Shown here piece after piece: positions 20,360 through 29,554 of a stretch of DNA of 64,000 nt (position 1 is its first letter; each line of letters begins with the position of its first letter). The stretch comes from Marinobacter panjinensis (lineage in GTDB: Bacteria > Pseudomonadota > Gammaproteobacteria > Pseudomonadales > Oleiphilaceae). Below the pieces are notes generated by a model that saw only the letters and a program-made list of their open reading frames with translations, did not search any database and was not told the DNA's origin. Location of the stretch: assembly GCF_005298175.1 (NCBI RefSeq), contig NZ_SZYH01000001.1, positions 3,038,001 to 3,102,000 on the forward strand. Reading direction: 5' to 3'. The position numbers and the translations under genes were made by a program.

Positions 20360-22162
20360 ATGCAACAAAAAATCATCAACACCCAGGACCTGGCATTCCA
20401 GCTCTTCGAACTCCACGAAGTTGAAAAGGTTCTGGGCTACGAACGCTACGCCGAGCATAACCGAGAAACCCTTCAGGCAGCGCTGGACCTGTCGCTGAAA
20501 GTAGCGGCAGAGGAATTCGCTCCCCACGCCCGCCTGGTCGACGAAGAAGAACCCCGGTTCGAAAACGGCCGGGTGGAAATGCGCCCGGAAGTCAAAAAGG
20601 CTCTGGATGTTCTGCGGGATACCGGCCTGATGGCGGCCGGTCAGGACTTTGAGCGCGGCGGCATGCAGCTTCCGGCAGCGGTGGCACAGATGTGTGTGGG
20701 CATGCTCAAGGGCGCGAACGTGGGCACCCAGGGTTACGCGGGGCTGACGATCGCGGCGGCGAATCTGATCATGGCCCAGGGCAGTGAGTATCAGCAGCAG
20801 AAATACGCGGAGCCGATGATGGCCGGCCGGTTCTTCGGCACCATGTGCCTGACGGAGCCCCAGGCCGGATCGTCCCTGGGCGATTTGCGCACTCGCGCGG
20901 AGCCTCAGGACGATGGCAGTTATCGCCTGTTCGGTAACAAGATCTATATCTCCGCAGGTGATCATGAGCTGAGCGACAACATCATCCACATGGTGCTTGC
21001 CCGCTTGCCAGGAGCCCCCGCCGGGGTGAAAGGCATTTCCCTGTTTATCGTGCCCAAGATCCTGGTCAATGAAGATGGCAGCCTGGGTGAGCGTAACGAT
21101 GTGGCGCTGGCAGGACTGATTCACAAGATGGGCTACCGCGGCACGACCTCCACCATGCTTAACTTCGGCGAGAAAGACGGCGCCGTGGGCTATCTGGTAG
21201 GCGAGCCCAACAACGGTCTGGCGGCGATGTTCCATATGATGAACGAAGCCCGCATTGGCGTCGGTCTGGGTTCTGTCATGCTCGGTTACACCGGCTATCT
21301 GCATGCGCTGGACTACGCCCGTGATCGCAAACAGGGGCGTCCCGTTGGCGAGAAAGACCCCGACACACCGCAAGTTCCGCTGATCCGCCACGCCGACATC
21401 CGCCGCATGCTGCTGACCCAGAAAGCCTGCGTGGAAGGTGGCCTGGCGCTGTGTCTGCAGGGTGCGATGCTGGTGGACGAGAAAAAACACGGGGCTACCG
21501 ACGAGCAACGCAAACTGGCCGCTGGCCTGCTGGATCTGCTGACGCCGGTCATCAAATCCTGGCCGTCCCAGTTCTGCCTGGAAGCCAACAGCCTGGCGAT
21601 CCAGGTGCATGGCGGCTACGGCTATACCCGCGAGTATCCGGTCGAGCAGTTTTACCGCGACAACCGCCTCAATCCCATTCATGAAGGCACCCATGGCATC
21701 CAGGGCATCGACCTGCTGGGCCGCAAGGTTTCCATGGCTGGCGGCAAGTTCTATCAGGAACTGATGGGCCGCATCGAAGCCACCATCGGCGAGGCCCTTG
21801 GTATTGAGCGTCTGGTACCCTGCGCCGACCATCTGGATCGCGCCGTGAAAGCCATGGCCGTGGCGACGGACACCATCAACGCGGAAAAAGCCAACGGCAA
21901 CGTGGAAAAAGCCCTGGCCAACGCCTCGCTCTATCTCGAAGCATTCGGTCACACCGCGGTTGGCTGGCTCTGGCTGCGTCAGGCCATCAAGGCCATCGCC
22001 GGATTGGAAGGCAAGGGTGCGCAGATAGCAGAATTCTACGAGGGTAAGGTGAAATGTTGTGAGTATTTTTCCCGGTACGAATTACCGAAGGTTGTCAGCC
22101 TGGCCGGGTTGTTGGGTGCTGTGGATACCACAGCGCTGGGTATGCAGGATTCGGAGTTTTAG
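20360..22162 (+). CDS. Acyl-CoA dehydrogenase, long (about 600-residue) type
   Basis: A 600-residue acyl-CoA dehydrogenase of the extended class with an extra C-terminal domain, the class that includes DmdC-like enzymes. The flavin-contact motif MCLTEPQAGSSLGDLRTRA and the catalytic-base region NPIHEGTHGIQGIDLLGRK are visible. The extra about 150 C-terminal residues begin around AGGKFYQELMGRIEATIG. It oxidises acyl-CoA to enoyl-CoA. No other gene overlaps it and its start codon ATG 20360 follows GCGAGG. It completes an acyl-CoA dehydrogenase, FadB/J-like and thiolase set within this cluster. Substrate chain length is unknown. Confidence 0.9.
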   Translation: MQQKIINTQDLAFQLFELHEVEKVLGYERYAEHNRETLQAALDLSLKVAAEEFAPHARLVDEEEPRFENGRVEMRPEVKKALDVLRDTGLMAAGQDFERGGMQLPAAVAQMCVGMLKGANVGTQGYAGLTIAAANLIMAQGSEYQQQKYAEPMMAGRFFGTMCLTEPQAGSSLGDLRTRAEPQDDGSYRLFGNKIYISAGDHELSDNIIHMVLARLPGAPAGVKGISLFIVPKILVNEDGSLGERNDVALAGLIHKMGYRGTTSTMLNFGEKDGAVGYLVGEPNNGLAAMFHMMNEARIGVGLGSVMLGYTGYLHALDYARDRKQGRPVGEKDPDTPQVPLIRHADIRRMLLTQKACVEGGLALCLQGAMLVDEKKHGATDEQRKLAAGLLDLLTPVIKSWPSQFCLEANSLAIQVHGGYGYTREYPVEQFYRDNRLNPIHEGTHGIQGIDLLGRKVSMAGGKFYQELMGRIEATIGEALGIERLVPCADHLDRAVKAMAVATDTINAEKANGNVEKALANASLYLEAFGHTAVGWLWLRQAIKAIAGLEGKGAQIAEFYEGKVKCCEYFSRYELPKVVSLAGLLGAVDTTALGMQDSEF

Positions 22163-22174
22163 TGGAGGTTTTGG

Positions 22175-22206
22175 TTGTCGGATTAGCCAAAGGCGTAATC
22201 CGACAA
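22175..22206. repeat. REP-like palindromic unit
   Basis: A 32-bp palindrome from TTGTCGGATTA to TAATCCGACAA, between the acyl-CoA dehydrogenase and alcohol dehydrogenase genes. Unlike the others it has a CCGACAA-type end on both sides. Confidence 0.85.
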
Positions 22207-22301
22207 AGCCAACATTGTCAGATCGGCCGTGGGGTGGGGTACCTCACCTCGCGGGCAGCCCCCAAAACAAGCAGGCTGAGTAAACTGAGGAGCTAAACAG
22301 A

Positions 22302-23408
22302 ATGGACAGACAGGCAAAGGCAGTCATCTGTCGCGAATGGGGCCAACCCGTACAGGTAGAAACCATCACCGTGGAAGGCCCGAAACGGGACGAAATCACC
22401 CTTAAAATCGGTGCCTGCGGCGTTTGCCACAGCGACCATTCAGCCACCACCGGAAAAATCCAATACCCTGCTCCACTGGTTCTCGGCCACGAAGCCGCCG
22501 GTGTGGTCATAGAAGTGGGCGAGGGCGTCACTGCCTTCAAGGAAGGCGACCATGTCGTCAGCTCCTTTATTTCCATGTGCGGCAAATGCCGCCAGTGCGT
22601 CCGTGGCCGCCCGGTGCTCTGTGAAAACGCACGCAAGGCGATGTTTACCTTGCCGGATGGTACTGTTCGCACCAAGGGCGCGGATGGCGAGGATCTCAAT
22701 GTTTTCGGTGCCTGTGGCGTGATGGCGGAATACGCCACCATGCACGTGGACAACTGCATCAAGGTGGACGACACCATACCCATGCAGAACGCCGCCCTGG
22801 TGGGCTGCGCGGTGATGACCGGGGTTGGTGCTGTGTTCAATACGGCGAAAGTCGAGCCGGGTTCCCGCACGGCTGTGTTCGGCATTGGCGGCGTGGGCCT
22901 GAACGCCATTCAGGGCTGTGTCACTGCTGGTGCTGAAATGATCGTCGCGGTGGACAACAACGAGAAGAAGCTGGAAATGGCCCGTGAGTTCGGTGCCACC
23001 CACACCGTCAATATCAGCGAGGTGGAAGACGGCGCCAAGGCCGTGAAGAAACTTACCGGCGGCGTGGACTACGCGTTCGAGTGTGTCGGTGCTGGAGCGG
23101 TGGTGGAGCAGGCCTACAAGAGCCTGGGCCGTGGCGGTACCGCTGTGGTGGTGGGCGTGTCCGACCCGAAAGACAAAACCTCGATCACCACCCTGACGTT
23201 GCCAGCTGACGAGAAAACCCTCAAGGGCAGCTGGCTGGGCTCTGCCCGGCCCCAGTATGACTTCCCCCGTATCCTGGGGCTGTACAAGACTGGCAAACTC
23301 AAGCTCGACGAACTTGTCACCCGCACCTACCACATTGATGACGCACCCCAGGCCTTCGATGATATGTTGGCCGGCAAGAACGCCCGTGGCGTGATTGTGT
23401 TCGACTGA
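22302..23408 (+). CDS. Zinc-dependent alcohol dehydrogenase (MDR family)
   Basis: A 368-residue medium-chain dehydrogenase. Catalytic-zinc ligands are in GACGVCHSDHS and LGHEAAGVV. The structural-zinc cysteines are in CGKCRQCVRGRPVLC, and the NAD-binding motif is VFGIGGVGLNAIQG. It should oxidise an alcohol to an aldehyde with NAD. The aldehyde dehydrogenase gene starts 16 bp downstream, so the pair can convert an alcohol to its acid, feeding the adjacent beta-oxidation genes. This fits growth on fatty alcohols or alkane-derived alcohols, though the substrate is inferred from context only. Confidence 0.9.
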   Translation: MDRQAKAVICREWGQPVQVETITVEGPKRDEITLKIGACGVCHSDHSATTGKIQYPAPLVLGHEAAGVVIEVGEGVTAFKEGDHVVSSFISMCGKCRQCVRGRPVLCENARKAMFTLPDGTVRTKGADGEDLNVFGACGVMAEYATMHVDNCIKVDDTIPMQNAALVGCAVMTGVGAVFNTAKVEPGSRTAVFGIGGVGLNAIQGCVTAGAEMIVAVDNNEKKLEMAREFGATHTVNISEVEDGAKAVKKLTGGVDYAFECVGAGAVVEQAYKSLGRGGTAVVVGVSDPKDKTSITTLTLPADEKTLKGSWLGSARPQYDFPRILGLYKTGKLKLDELVTRTYHIDDAPQAFDDMLAGKNARGVIVFD

Positions 23409-23423
23409 TTCAGGAGCAGAACC

Positions 23424-24839
23424 ATGAACGATCTCAGCAAGAACTACATCAACGGCCAGTGGCAGCACTGGCAAGGCGAGACCATCGACGTCCATGAGGC
23501 CGCCACTGGCGACGTCATAGCCAGGGTCCCCGCTTCCGGACGTGAGGAAATGGAGCAGGCCATCGCCGCCGCAAGTGGCGCCTTTGAAAGCTGGTCCGAA
23601 AGCACCCTGGAGAAACGTCTCCACGTGCTTGAACAGCTCCACGCCGGCCTGAAAGAACGGGCACCGGATATCGCCGAAACCGTGGCCCGGGAAGTGGGTA
23701 TGCCGATCAAGCTGGCGACCGGCATTCAGGCCGGACTGCCCGCCACCATCACCAAAAGCTACCTGAAGATGCTGCCGGATTTTCCGTTCAGCGAACAGAT
23801 CGGCAATTCGGAAGTGCAATACACTCCGGTCGGTGTGGTCGGCTGTATCACCCCCTGGAACTACCCCCTGCATCAGGTGATCCTCAAGGTCGTCCCGGCC
23901 ATTGCCGCCGGCTGTACCGTGGTGCTGAAACCGTCGGAAATCGCTCCTCAGAGCGCTTACATCCTGGCGGAGATTCTCGATGGAACCGACCTGCCAGAAG
24001 GCGTCTTTAACCTGGTATGCGGCGAAGGCCAGACTGTTGGCGATACCCTGATCAAACATCCGGATGTGCGCATGGTCTCCTTCACCGGTTCCACCCGCAC
24101 GGGCAGCCTGATCGCCCACGCCGCGGCGGATGACTTCAAACGCTTTGCCCTGGAGATGGGCGGCAAATCCGCCTCGGTGATTCTGCCGGACGCCGACCTG
24201 GCCAAAGCGGTCAAGGGAACGGTCAACAACTGCCTGCTCAACTCGGGCCAGACCTGTACCGCGCTTACCCGCATGCTGGTGCCCGCAGACAAGCACGATG
24301 AGGCCTGCGAGCTGGCTTCCGCGGCAGTGGCGAAAATGACCCCGGGCAACCCGCTGGAAGAAACCACCCGCCTGGGCCCGCTGGCCTCGGCACAGCAACG
24401 TGACAAGGTGATTGATTACATCAAGCTCGGCATCCAGGAAGGCGCAGCCCTGGTAGCCGGTGGCCCGGAAGCCCCGGAAGGTTGTGACCAGGGCTACTTC
24501 GTCAAAGCCACGGTATTTGGCAACGTCAAACCGGACAGCCGCATCGCCCAGGAGGAAATCTTCGGCCCCGTGCTGTGTGTGATTCCTTACGAGGACGAAG
24601 CCGAGGCCATCGAAATTGCCAACGGCACCGCTTATGGTCTGTCTGGCGCCGTCTGGTCAGGCGATGATGCCCACGCCAGGAAAGTGGCTGGAAAGCTGCG
24701 CACCGGCCAGGTGTTTGTCAATGGTGGAGATTTCAACCCGCTGGCGCCGTTCGGCGGATTCGGACATTCCGGCATCGGGCGTGAGTTTGGTAAGTGGGGA
24801 CTGGAGGAGTTTCTGGAGGTACGGTCGTTGCAGTTGTGA
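23424..24839 (+). CDS. NAD(P)-dependent aldehyde dehydrogenase
   Basis: A 471-residue aldehyde dehydrogenase. The general base is Glu244 in LEMGGKSAS and the nucleophile is Cys278 in NSGQTCTAL. The PWNYPLHQ segment and the C-terminal FGGFGHSGIGREFG motif are intact. It would oxidise the aldehyde produced by the alcohol dehydrogenase immediately upstream. ATG 23424 follows CAGGAGCAG. A pair of REP-like units follows the gene. Specificity is undetermined. Confidence 0.92.
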   Translation: MNDLSKNYINGQWQHWQGETIDVHEAATGDVIARVPASGREEMEQAIAAASGAFESWSESTLEKRLHVLEQLHAGLKERAPDIAETVAREVGMPIKLATGIQAGLPATITKSYLKMLPDFPFSEQIGNSEVQYTPVGVVGCITPWNYPLHQVILKVVPAIAAGCTVVLKPSEIAPQSAYILAEILDGTDLPEGVFNLVCGEGQTVGDTLIKHPDVRMVSFTGSTRTGSLIAHAAADDFKRFALEMGGKSASVILPDADLAKAVKGTVNNCLLNSGQTCTALTRMLVPADKHDEACELASAAVAKMTPGNPLEETTRLGPLASAQQRDKVIDYIKLGIQEGAALVAGGPEAPEGCDQGYFVKATVFGNVKPDSRIAQEEIFGPVLCVIPYEDEAEAIEIANGTAYGLSGAVWSGDDAHARKVAGKLRTGQVFVNGGDFNPLAPFGGFGHSGIGREFGKWGLEEFLEVRSLQL

Positions 24840-24855
24840 TGGATCGGTAGCTGGG

Positions 24856-24941
24856 TGTCGGATTACGGCTTCGCCTAATCCGACCTACGGGTGTATGAGG
24901 GCTGCATCATGTAGGTCGGATTAGCGAAGCGTAATCCGACA
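24856..24941. repeat. Two REP-like palindromic units, inverted
   Basis: Unit 24856-24888 (TGTCGGATTACGG ... CGACCTAC) and unit 24911-24941 (GTAGGTCGGATTAG ... CCGACA) lie tail-to-tail between the converging aldehyde dehydrogenase and TetR genes. They may act as a bidirectional transcription barrier, as no other terminator is seen there. Confidence 0.9.
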
Positions 24942-24979
24942 GAGATACACGGTACCAGACTCCAAGCCAGCAGCCAGAC

Positions 24980-25558
24980 TCAGACTTGCCCGCCAAGCAG
25001 AATCCGCACAGCAATACAGGCGTCCTCCAGCTCCTCATCGCGGGGTTCGCGGCCGTTGATGATATCGCTGTACAGGCAGGATTCGGCGAGGCGCACCATG
25101 AAATAGGACAGGCTGTTAACATTTAGGGGCGGGCTGATATGCCCGGACGCTACCTGGTCCTGAAGCGTGCGGATGTTGGCCTCTACAGCGCGGCTGTGAA
25201 TCGTGGACTGGGACGAGGTCAGTATCTTTAGTGCGTATTCCGGGTCCTCGCGGATAAAGCGTCGCAGGGGTTCGGAGTGCAACAGATTGGAATTTATGTG
25301 CCGGTATACGCCAACCACGAAATCCACGCCTTGCCCTGGCGTCGTGCTGAGCGCTTCAAGCCTGAGGGGCTCGTAGAATGACCAGAGCACTTCCCCCAGC
25401 AGTAAATCTTTGTTGCCGACCCAGCGAAACAGGGTGGCCCGCCCGATATTCAGTTCTGCCGACAGCGAAGCCAGGTGAATGCGTTCGCCATTCAGCCACA
25501 TACTGCGCGCTCGACGGAAGGCATCGGCAGGTGTTGCCTTTGTTGTTTTTTCTGTCAC
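24980..25558 (-). CDS. TetR-family regulator (QsdR-like)
   Basis: A 192-residue regulator. The helix-turn-helix lies at about residues 30-50 (LASLSAELNIGRATLFRWVG), preceded by RRARSMWLNGERI, a combination I associate with the QsdR-like TetR subgroup. The C-terminal two-thirds is an all-helical ligand and dimer domain. The gene is divergent from the flavin oxidoreductase gene with a 55-bp gap containing the palindrome ATTCGAAT, so autoregulation and control of that neighbour are likely. The subgroup call is from memory of motif shape and could be wrong. Confidence 0.8.
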   Translation of the reverse strand: MTEKTTKATPADAFRRARSMWLNGERIHLASLSAELNIGRATLFRWVGNKDLLLGEVLWSFYEPLRLEALSTTPGQGVDFVVGVYRHINSNLLHSEPLRRFIREDPEYALKILTSSQSTIHSRAVEANIRTLQDQVASGHISPPLNVNSLSYFMVRLAESCLYSDIINGREPRDEELEDACIAVRILLGGQV

Positions 25559-25592
25559 TGCGACCTCGTATCGGTATTCGAATTCATTCTAA

Positions 25593-26594
<1,002 letters not shown>

Positions 26595-26608
26595 TGTCGG
26601 CGTGATAC

Positions 26609-26632
26609 ATTTGTGAACTTTTCGCTATACAC
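26609..26632 (+). promoter_or_regulatory. Shared promoter-region motif upstream of two-component operon
   Basis: ATTTGTGA at 26609 followed by TTTC and TATACAC (to 26632) aligns over 24 bp with 28957-28980 upstream of the Met-rich gene, with 19 identical positions. It is a likely target of the response regulator encoded immediately downstream (autoregulation); that is inference. Confidence 0.5.
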
Positions 26633-26684
26633 TGGCACCAACAGACAGACGGTGATTTTGCGAGTTGCCCGGAGCCAGTGACCT

Positions 26685-27395
26685 ATGACACGAAACGTAC
26701 TGATTGTTGAGGACAACCCGGGAATTGGCGAGCTGGTGCGCATGCATGTGGCTGACCTGGACATGAACCCCATTCTGTGTGACCGGGGTGATGCCGGGCT
26801 TGAGCGCTTTCGTGAGGGCGATATCGACCTGGTGGTTCTCGACCTGATGTTGCCGGGGATGGACGGCCTCTCGGTGTGTCGCGAGATTCGCTCGGGACCG
26901 GGTTATGTGCCGGTGCTGATGCTGACCGCAAAAACCACCGAGCTGGACCGGGTTCTGGGCCTGGAAATGGGGGCGGACGACTACCTCACCAAACCCTTCA
27001 GCGTGGCTGAACTGTCCGCACGGGTGAAGGCCCTGTTCCGGCGCGTGGATGCCATGGCATCCGCATCAGCCGCAAACGCCGGTCACGAAAAGAGCGGAGA
27101 GTTGCGCACCGATGGATTACGCATCGATCCGGATCGCCGTCGGGTGTTCGTGCGGGAGCAGGAAGTGGAGCTGACCGCCCGGGAGTTCGACCTGCTGTGG
27201 CATTTTGCCAGCCATCCGGGCCGGGTGTTCAGCCGTGTCCAGCTATTAGACAAAGTCTGGGGTTACAACCACGAAGGCTACGAGCACACCGTCAACACCC
27301 ACATCAATCGCCTGCGGGGCAAAATCGAGAAGGACCCGGCCCGCCCGGAGTTTATCGAGACCGTCTGGGGGGTGGGCTATCGCTTCCGGGACTGA
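26685..27395 (+). CDS. OmpR/PhoB-family response regulator
   Basis: A 236-residue regulator. The receiver domain has acidic pocket Glu9-Asp10, phosphoacceptor Asp53 in VLDLMLPG and the conserved Lys in YLTKPF. The winged-helix DNA-binding domain follows (LTAREFDLLWHFASHPGRV ... VWGVGYRFRD). The histidine kinase gene begins 3 bp after its stop. A 24-bp motif in its promoter is repeated upstream of the Met/Asp-rich secreted protein, suggesting that gene is a target. The regulated stress is inferred from the methionine sulfoxide reductase nearby. Confidence 0.93.
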   Translation: MTRNVLIVEDNPGIGELVRMHVADLDMNPILCDRGDAGLERFREGDIDLVVLDLMLPGMDGLSVCREIRSGPGYVPVLMLTAKTTELDRVLGLEMGADDYLTKPFSVAELSARVKALFRRVDAMASASAANAGHEKSGELRTDGLRIDPDRRRVFVREQEVELTAREFDLLWHFASHPGRVFSRVQLLDKVWGYNHEGYEHTVNTHINRLRGKIEKDPARPEFIETVWGVGYRFRD

Positions 27396-27398
27396 CCC

Positions 27399-28874
27399 AT
27401 GGTGAAAACACTCTACACCCGGCTGGCGGTGGGCCTGTTCCTGCTGTTACTGGCCGTTGGCCTGCTGCATACCTTTATCAGCCTCTATTCGCTGCGGGAG
27501 TACACCGCCTCGGTGAATCAGGAGCTGCACCGTGACCTGGCGAAAAACCTGGTGGCGGACAGGAATCTGGTCAGCGAGGGACAGCTTGATCGAAGTGCCC
27601 TGAAAGAACTCTTCGCGTTGTACATGACCATCAACCCCAGTATTGAAATCTATCTTCTGGACCTGGATGGCACCATCCTCTCTTATTCAGCCGACCCGGC
27701 GAAAATCAAGCGCAAACAGGTTTCACTGGAACCCATTCAGCGGCTGATGGACGATATGAGTCGCTACCCCGTGCTGGGGGACGACCCCCGCAGCCATGAC
27801 CGGCAGAAAGTCTTTTCGGTCACCCCGGTGCCGTCGGCCGACAAGCCGGAAGGTTATCTCTACGTGGTGTTGCGGGGAGAAGAATACGATGCCGCGGAAA
27901 CCATGGCGCGGGGCGGCCAGTTGCTGGAACTGAGTGCCTGGGCCCTGCTGGTCAGTCTGGCGGTGGTGATGATTGCGGGGCTGGCGGTATTCCGGCTGCT
28001 GACCCGTCGGTTGACCTTGTTGACCCGGCTGGTGGAAGATTTCGAACATAGCGACATGAGCCACCAAGCTCTCCACAGTACCTGGCGCGACAGGCGGCCC
28101 GTGGTACGGGACGAGATCGATTACCTGGGTGCCACTTTTGACGACATGGCCAGCCGGATTGCCTCCCAGATTGAACAACTGACAGAAAAGGACGCCCAAC
28201 GCCGTCAACTGGTGGCCCGGGTGTCCCACGATCTGCGCACGCCCCTGGCCTCCATGCAGGGATACATTGAAAGCCTGAAACTGCGACGGGATCGCCTCAG
28301 CCCGGAAGAGCAGGATCGCTTTCTCGATATCGCCCTCAAAGAAGGTCGGCGCCTGAGCCGCCTGGTGGACGAGCTGTTCGAGCTTGCTGCCCTGGAAGCC
28401 CGGGAAAAGCAACCCGTGCCCGAGCCATTTCCGCTGGCAGAGCTGGTGCACGATGTGGTCCAGAAACACGGCCCGGAGGCCCGCAACCGGCAGCTTGAAC
28501 TTGCCGTCGACGGCGATACCGATCTACCGCTAGCCTACGCGGACCTGGCCATGACCGAGCGTGTGCTCGACAACCTGATCGGCAACGCCATTGCCTACAG
28601 CCCAGCCGGGGGGCGCATTGAGGTGGCGATCAGACACGCCGACGGCCTGCCGGAAGTCTGCGTGCGGGACAGCGGCCCGGGCATCCCCGAGCAGGACCTG
28701 CCCCATATTTTTGATCCGTTCTACCGCGGCGAATCCTCAGGCGGGGCCGGTGGCCATGCCGGTCTCGGTCTGGCGATTGCCCGCCGGATCATGACGCTGC
28801 AGGGGGGGGATATCCGTGTTGAGAATCCGGCCTCCGGGGGCGCATGCTTCTGCATACGGCTTCCGGTCAGGTAA
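27399..28874 (+). CDS. Membrane sensor histidine kinase
   Basis: A 491-residue kinase. An N-terminal membrane helix (about residues 9-31) and a second near residues 175-200 enclose a periplasmic sensing region of about 140 residues. HAMP-like and HisKA regions follow, with the phospho-acceptor in ARVSHDLRTPLASMQGY, and an HATPase domain with N-box DNLIGNAIAYSPAG, DSGPGIP and GLGLAIARRI. It would phosphorylate the adjacent regulator. The periplasmic region is not a recognisable domain, so the signal is unknown. The downstream genes suggest a periplasmic oxidant or metal. Confidence 0.92.
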   Translation: MVKTLYTRLAVGLFLLLLAVGLLHTFISLYSLREYTASVNQELHRDLAKNLVADRNLVSEGQLDRSALKELFALYMTINPSIEIYLLDLDGTILSYSADPAKIKRKQVSLEPIQRLMDDMSRYPVLGDDPRSHDRQKVFSVTPVPSADKPEGYLYVVLRGEEYDAAETMARGGQLLELSAWALLVSLAVVMIAGLAVFRLLTRRLTLLTRLVEDFEHSDMSHQALHSTWRDRRPVVRDEIDYLGATFDDMASRIASQIEQLTEKDAQRRQLVARVSHDLRTPLASMQGYIESLKLRRDRLSPEEQDRFLDIALKEGRRLSRLVDELFELAALEAREKQPVPEPFPLAELVHDVVQKHGPEARNRQLELAVDGDTDLPLAYADLAMTERVLDNLIGNAIAYSPAGGRIEVAIRHADGLPEVCVRDSGPGIPEQDLPHIFDPFYRGESSGGAGGHAGLGLAIARRIMTLQGGDIRVENPASGGACFCIRLPVR

Positions 28875-28956
28875 TCAACCCGAACCAGCTGCATCCACAA
28901 TGATCTCTGCGGTGGACAAGACACACCAAGGCATGCCGACCCGGCACCCGTGACAG

Positions 28957-28980
28957 ATTTGTGAGCATTTCATTACACAC
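28957..28980 (+). promoter_or_regulatory. Repeat of the 26609 motif upstream of the Met-rich gene
   Basis: ATTTGTGAGCATTTC followed by TTACACAC, 19 of 24 positions identical to the site upstream of the response regulator gene. It lies about 100 bp before the ATG of the Met/Asp-rich protein. Confidence 0.5.
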
Positions 28981-29077
28981 TCTTTAGCGCCGTGTGATTC
29001 TCTCGTGATGGCGTGCACCCAGGATGGTTAACGAACCCGCCAGTCCGGTGGGCTGAAATCCTTGGGGAGATATCGCT

Positions 29078-29377
29078 ATGAAAAAGTTCACTACGATTGC
29101 AGCAATGTGCCTGTTCGGCCTGATTGCCAGTGCCGTTCACGCGGATGAAATGGCATCCGACGATGGCATGATGGATGACGACATGGAACAGTCCATGGAG
29201 CAAAAAGAGATGAAGAAGGATGACATGTCCGACGCCATGGACGATGGTATGAAAAACGACGACATGGCTGGGGACAGCATGAAGATGAAGGACGACGGAA
29301 TGGGCATGAAAGACGACAAGGCCATGCACGATGATATGAAGGACGATGGCATGGGCACGTCGGATTCCATGAATTAA
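29078..29377 (+). CDS. Secreted Met/Asp-rich repeat protein (MXKDX-type)
   Basis: A 99-residue protein with a signal peptide of about 22 residues (cleavage after AVHA). The mature part has about 77 residues, of which about 18 are Met and 23 Asp, arranged in irregular repeats such as DDMAGDSMKMKDDGMGMKDD. It has no Cys and no aromatic residues in the mature part, so it is probably disordered. The pattern matches the small pentapeptide MXKDX repeat family of unknown function. Its position between a two-component system and a secreted MsrA-MsrB enzyme suggests a recyclable methionine antioxidant or a metal-binding sink. Ribosome-binding site GGGGAGA precedes ATG 29078. Confidence 0.85.
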   Translation: MKKFTTIAAMCLFGLIASAVHADEMASDDGMMDDDMEQSMEQKEMKKDDMSDAMDDGMKNDDMAGDSMKMKDDGMGMKDDKAMHDDMKDDGMGTSDSMN

Positions 29378-29384
29378 CCGCGCA

Positions 29385-29461
29385 TCTGAGAGTTGCGCCA
29401 GATCCGCTCCGGCACGGGGTATGTGCCGGTGCTGATGCGGACTGCATCCACAATGATCTCT
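29385..29461 (+). pseudogene. Short remnant of a response-regulator gene
   Basis: Read in the frame of 29387, the stretch encodes ELRQIRSGTGYVPVLMRTAS, close to CREIRSGPGYVPVLMLTAK of the response regulator at 26685. At 29443 it joins a 20-bp sequence (CTGCATCCACAATGATCTCT) that also occurs at 28890 just after the kinase gene. The fragment therefore looks like a duplicated regulator-kinase locus collapsed by deletion. It is too short to be functional. Confidence 0.65.
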
Positions 29462-29554
29462 CCGGCGTTATACAAACGTAATAAACTGGAGAAGATGCTG
29501 TGACGAATCACGAGCACACTGGTCACAGTACTCAAAGGGCAAGAGGTTAAGGTT

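Noticed and set aside
20288..21952. 554-residue antisense open frame opposite the acyl-CoA dehydrogenase
   Set aside because: Mirror of a strongly coding, GC-rich gene; His/Gln-rich low-complexity translation and no family resemblance.
22440..24398. 652-residue antisense open frame opposite the alcohol and aldehyde dehydrogenases
   Set aside because: Shadow of two well-supported genes; it spans their intergenic gap without a start signal.
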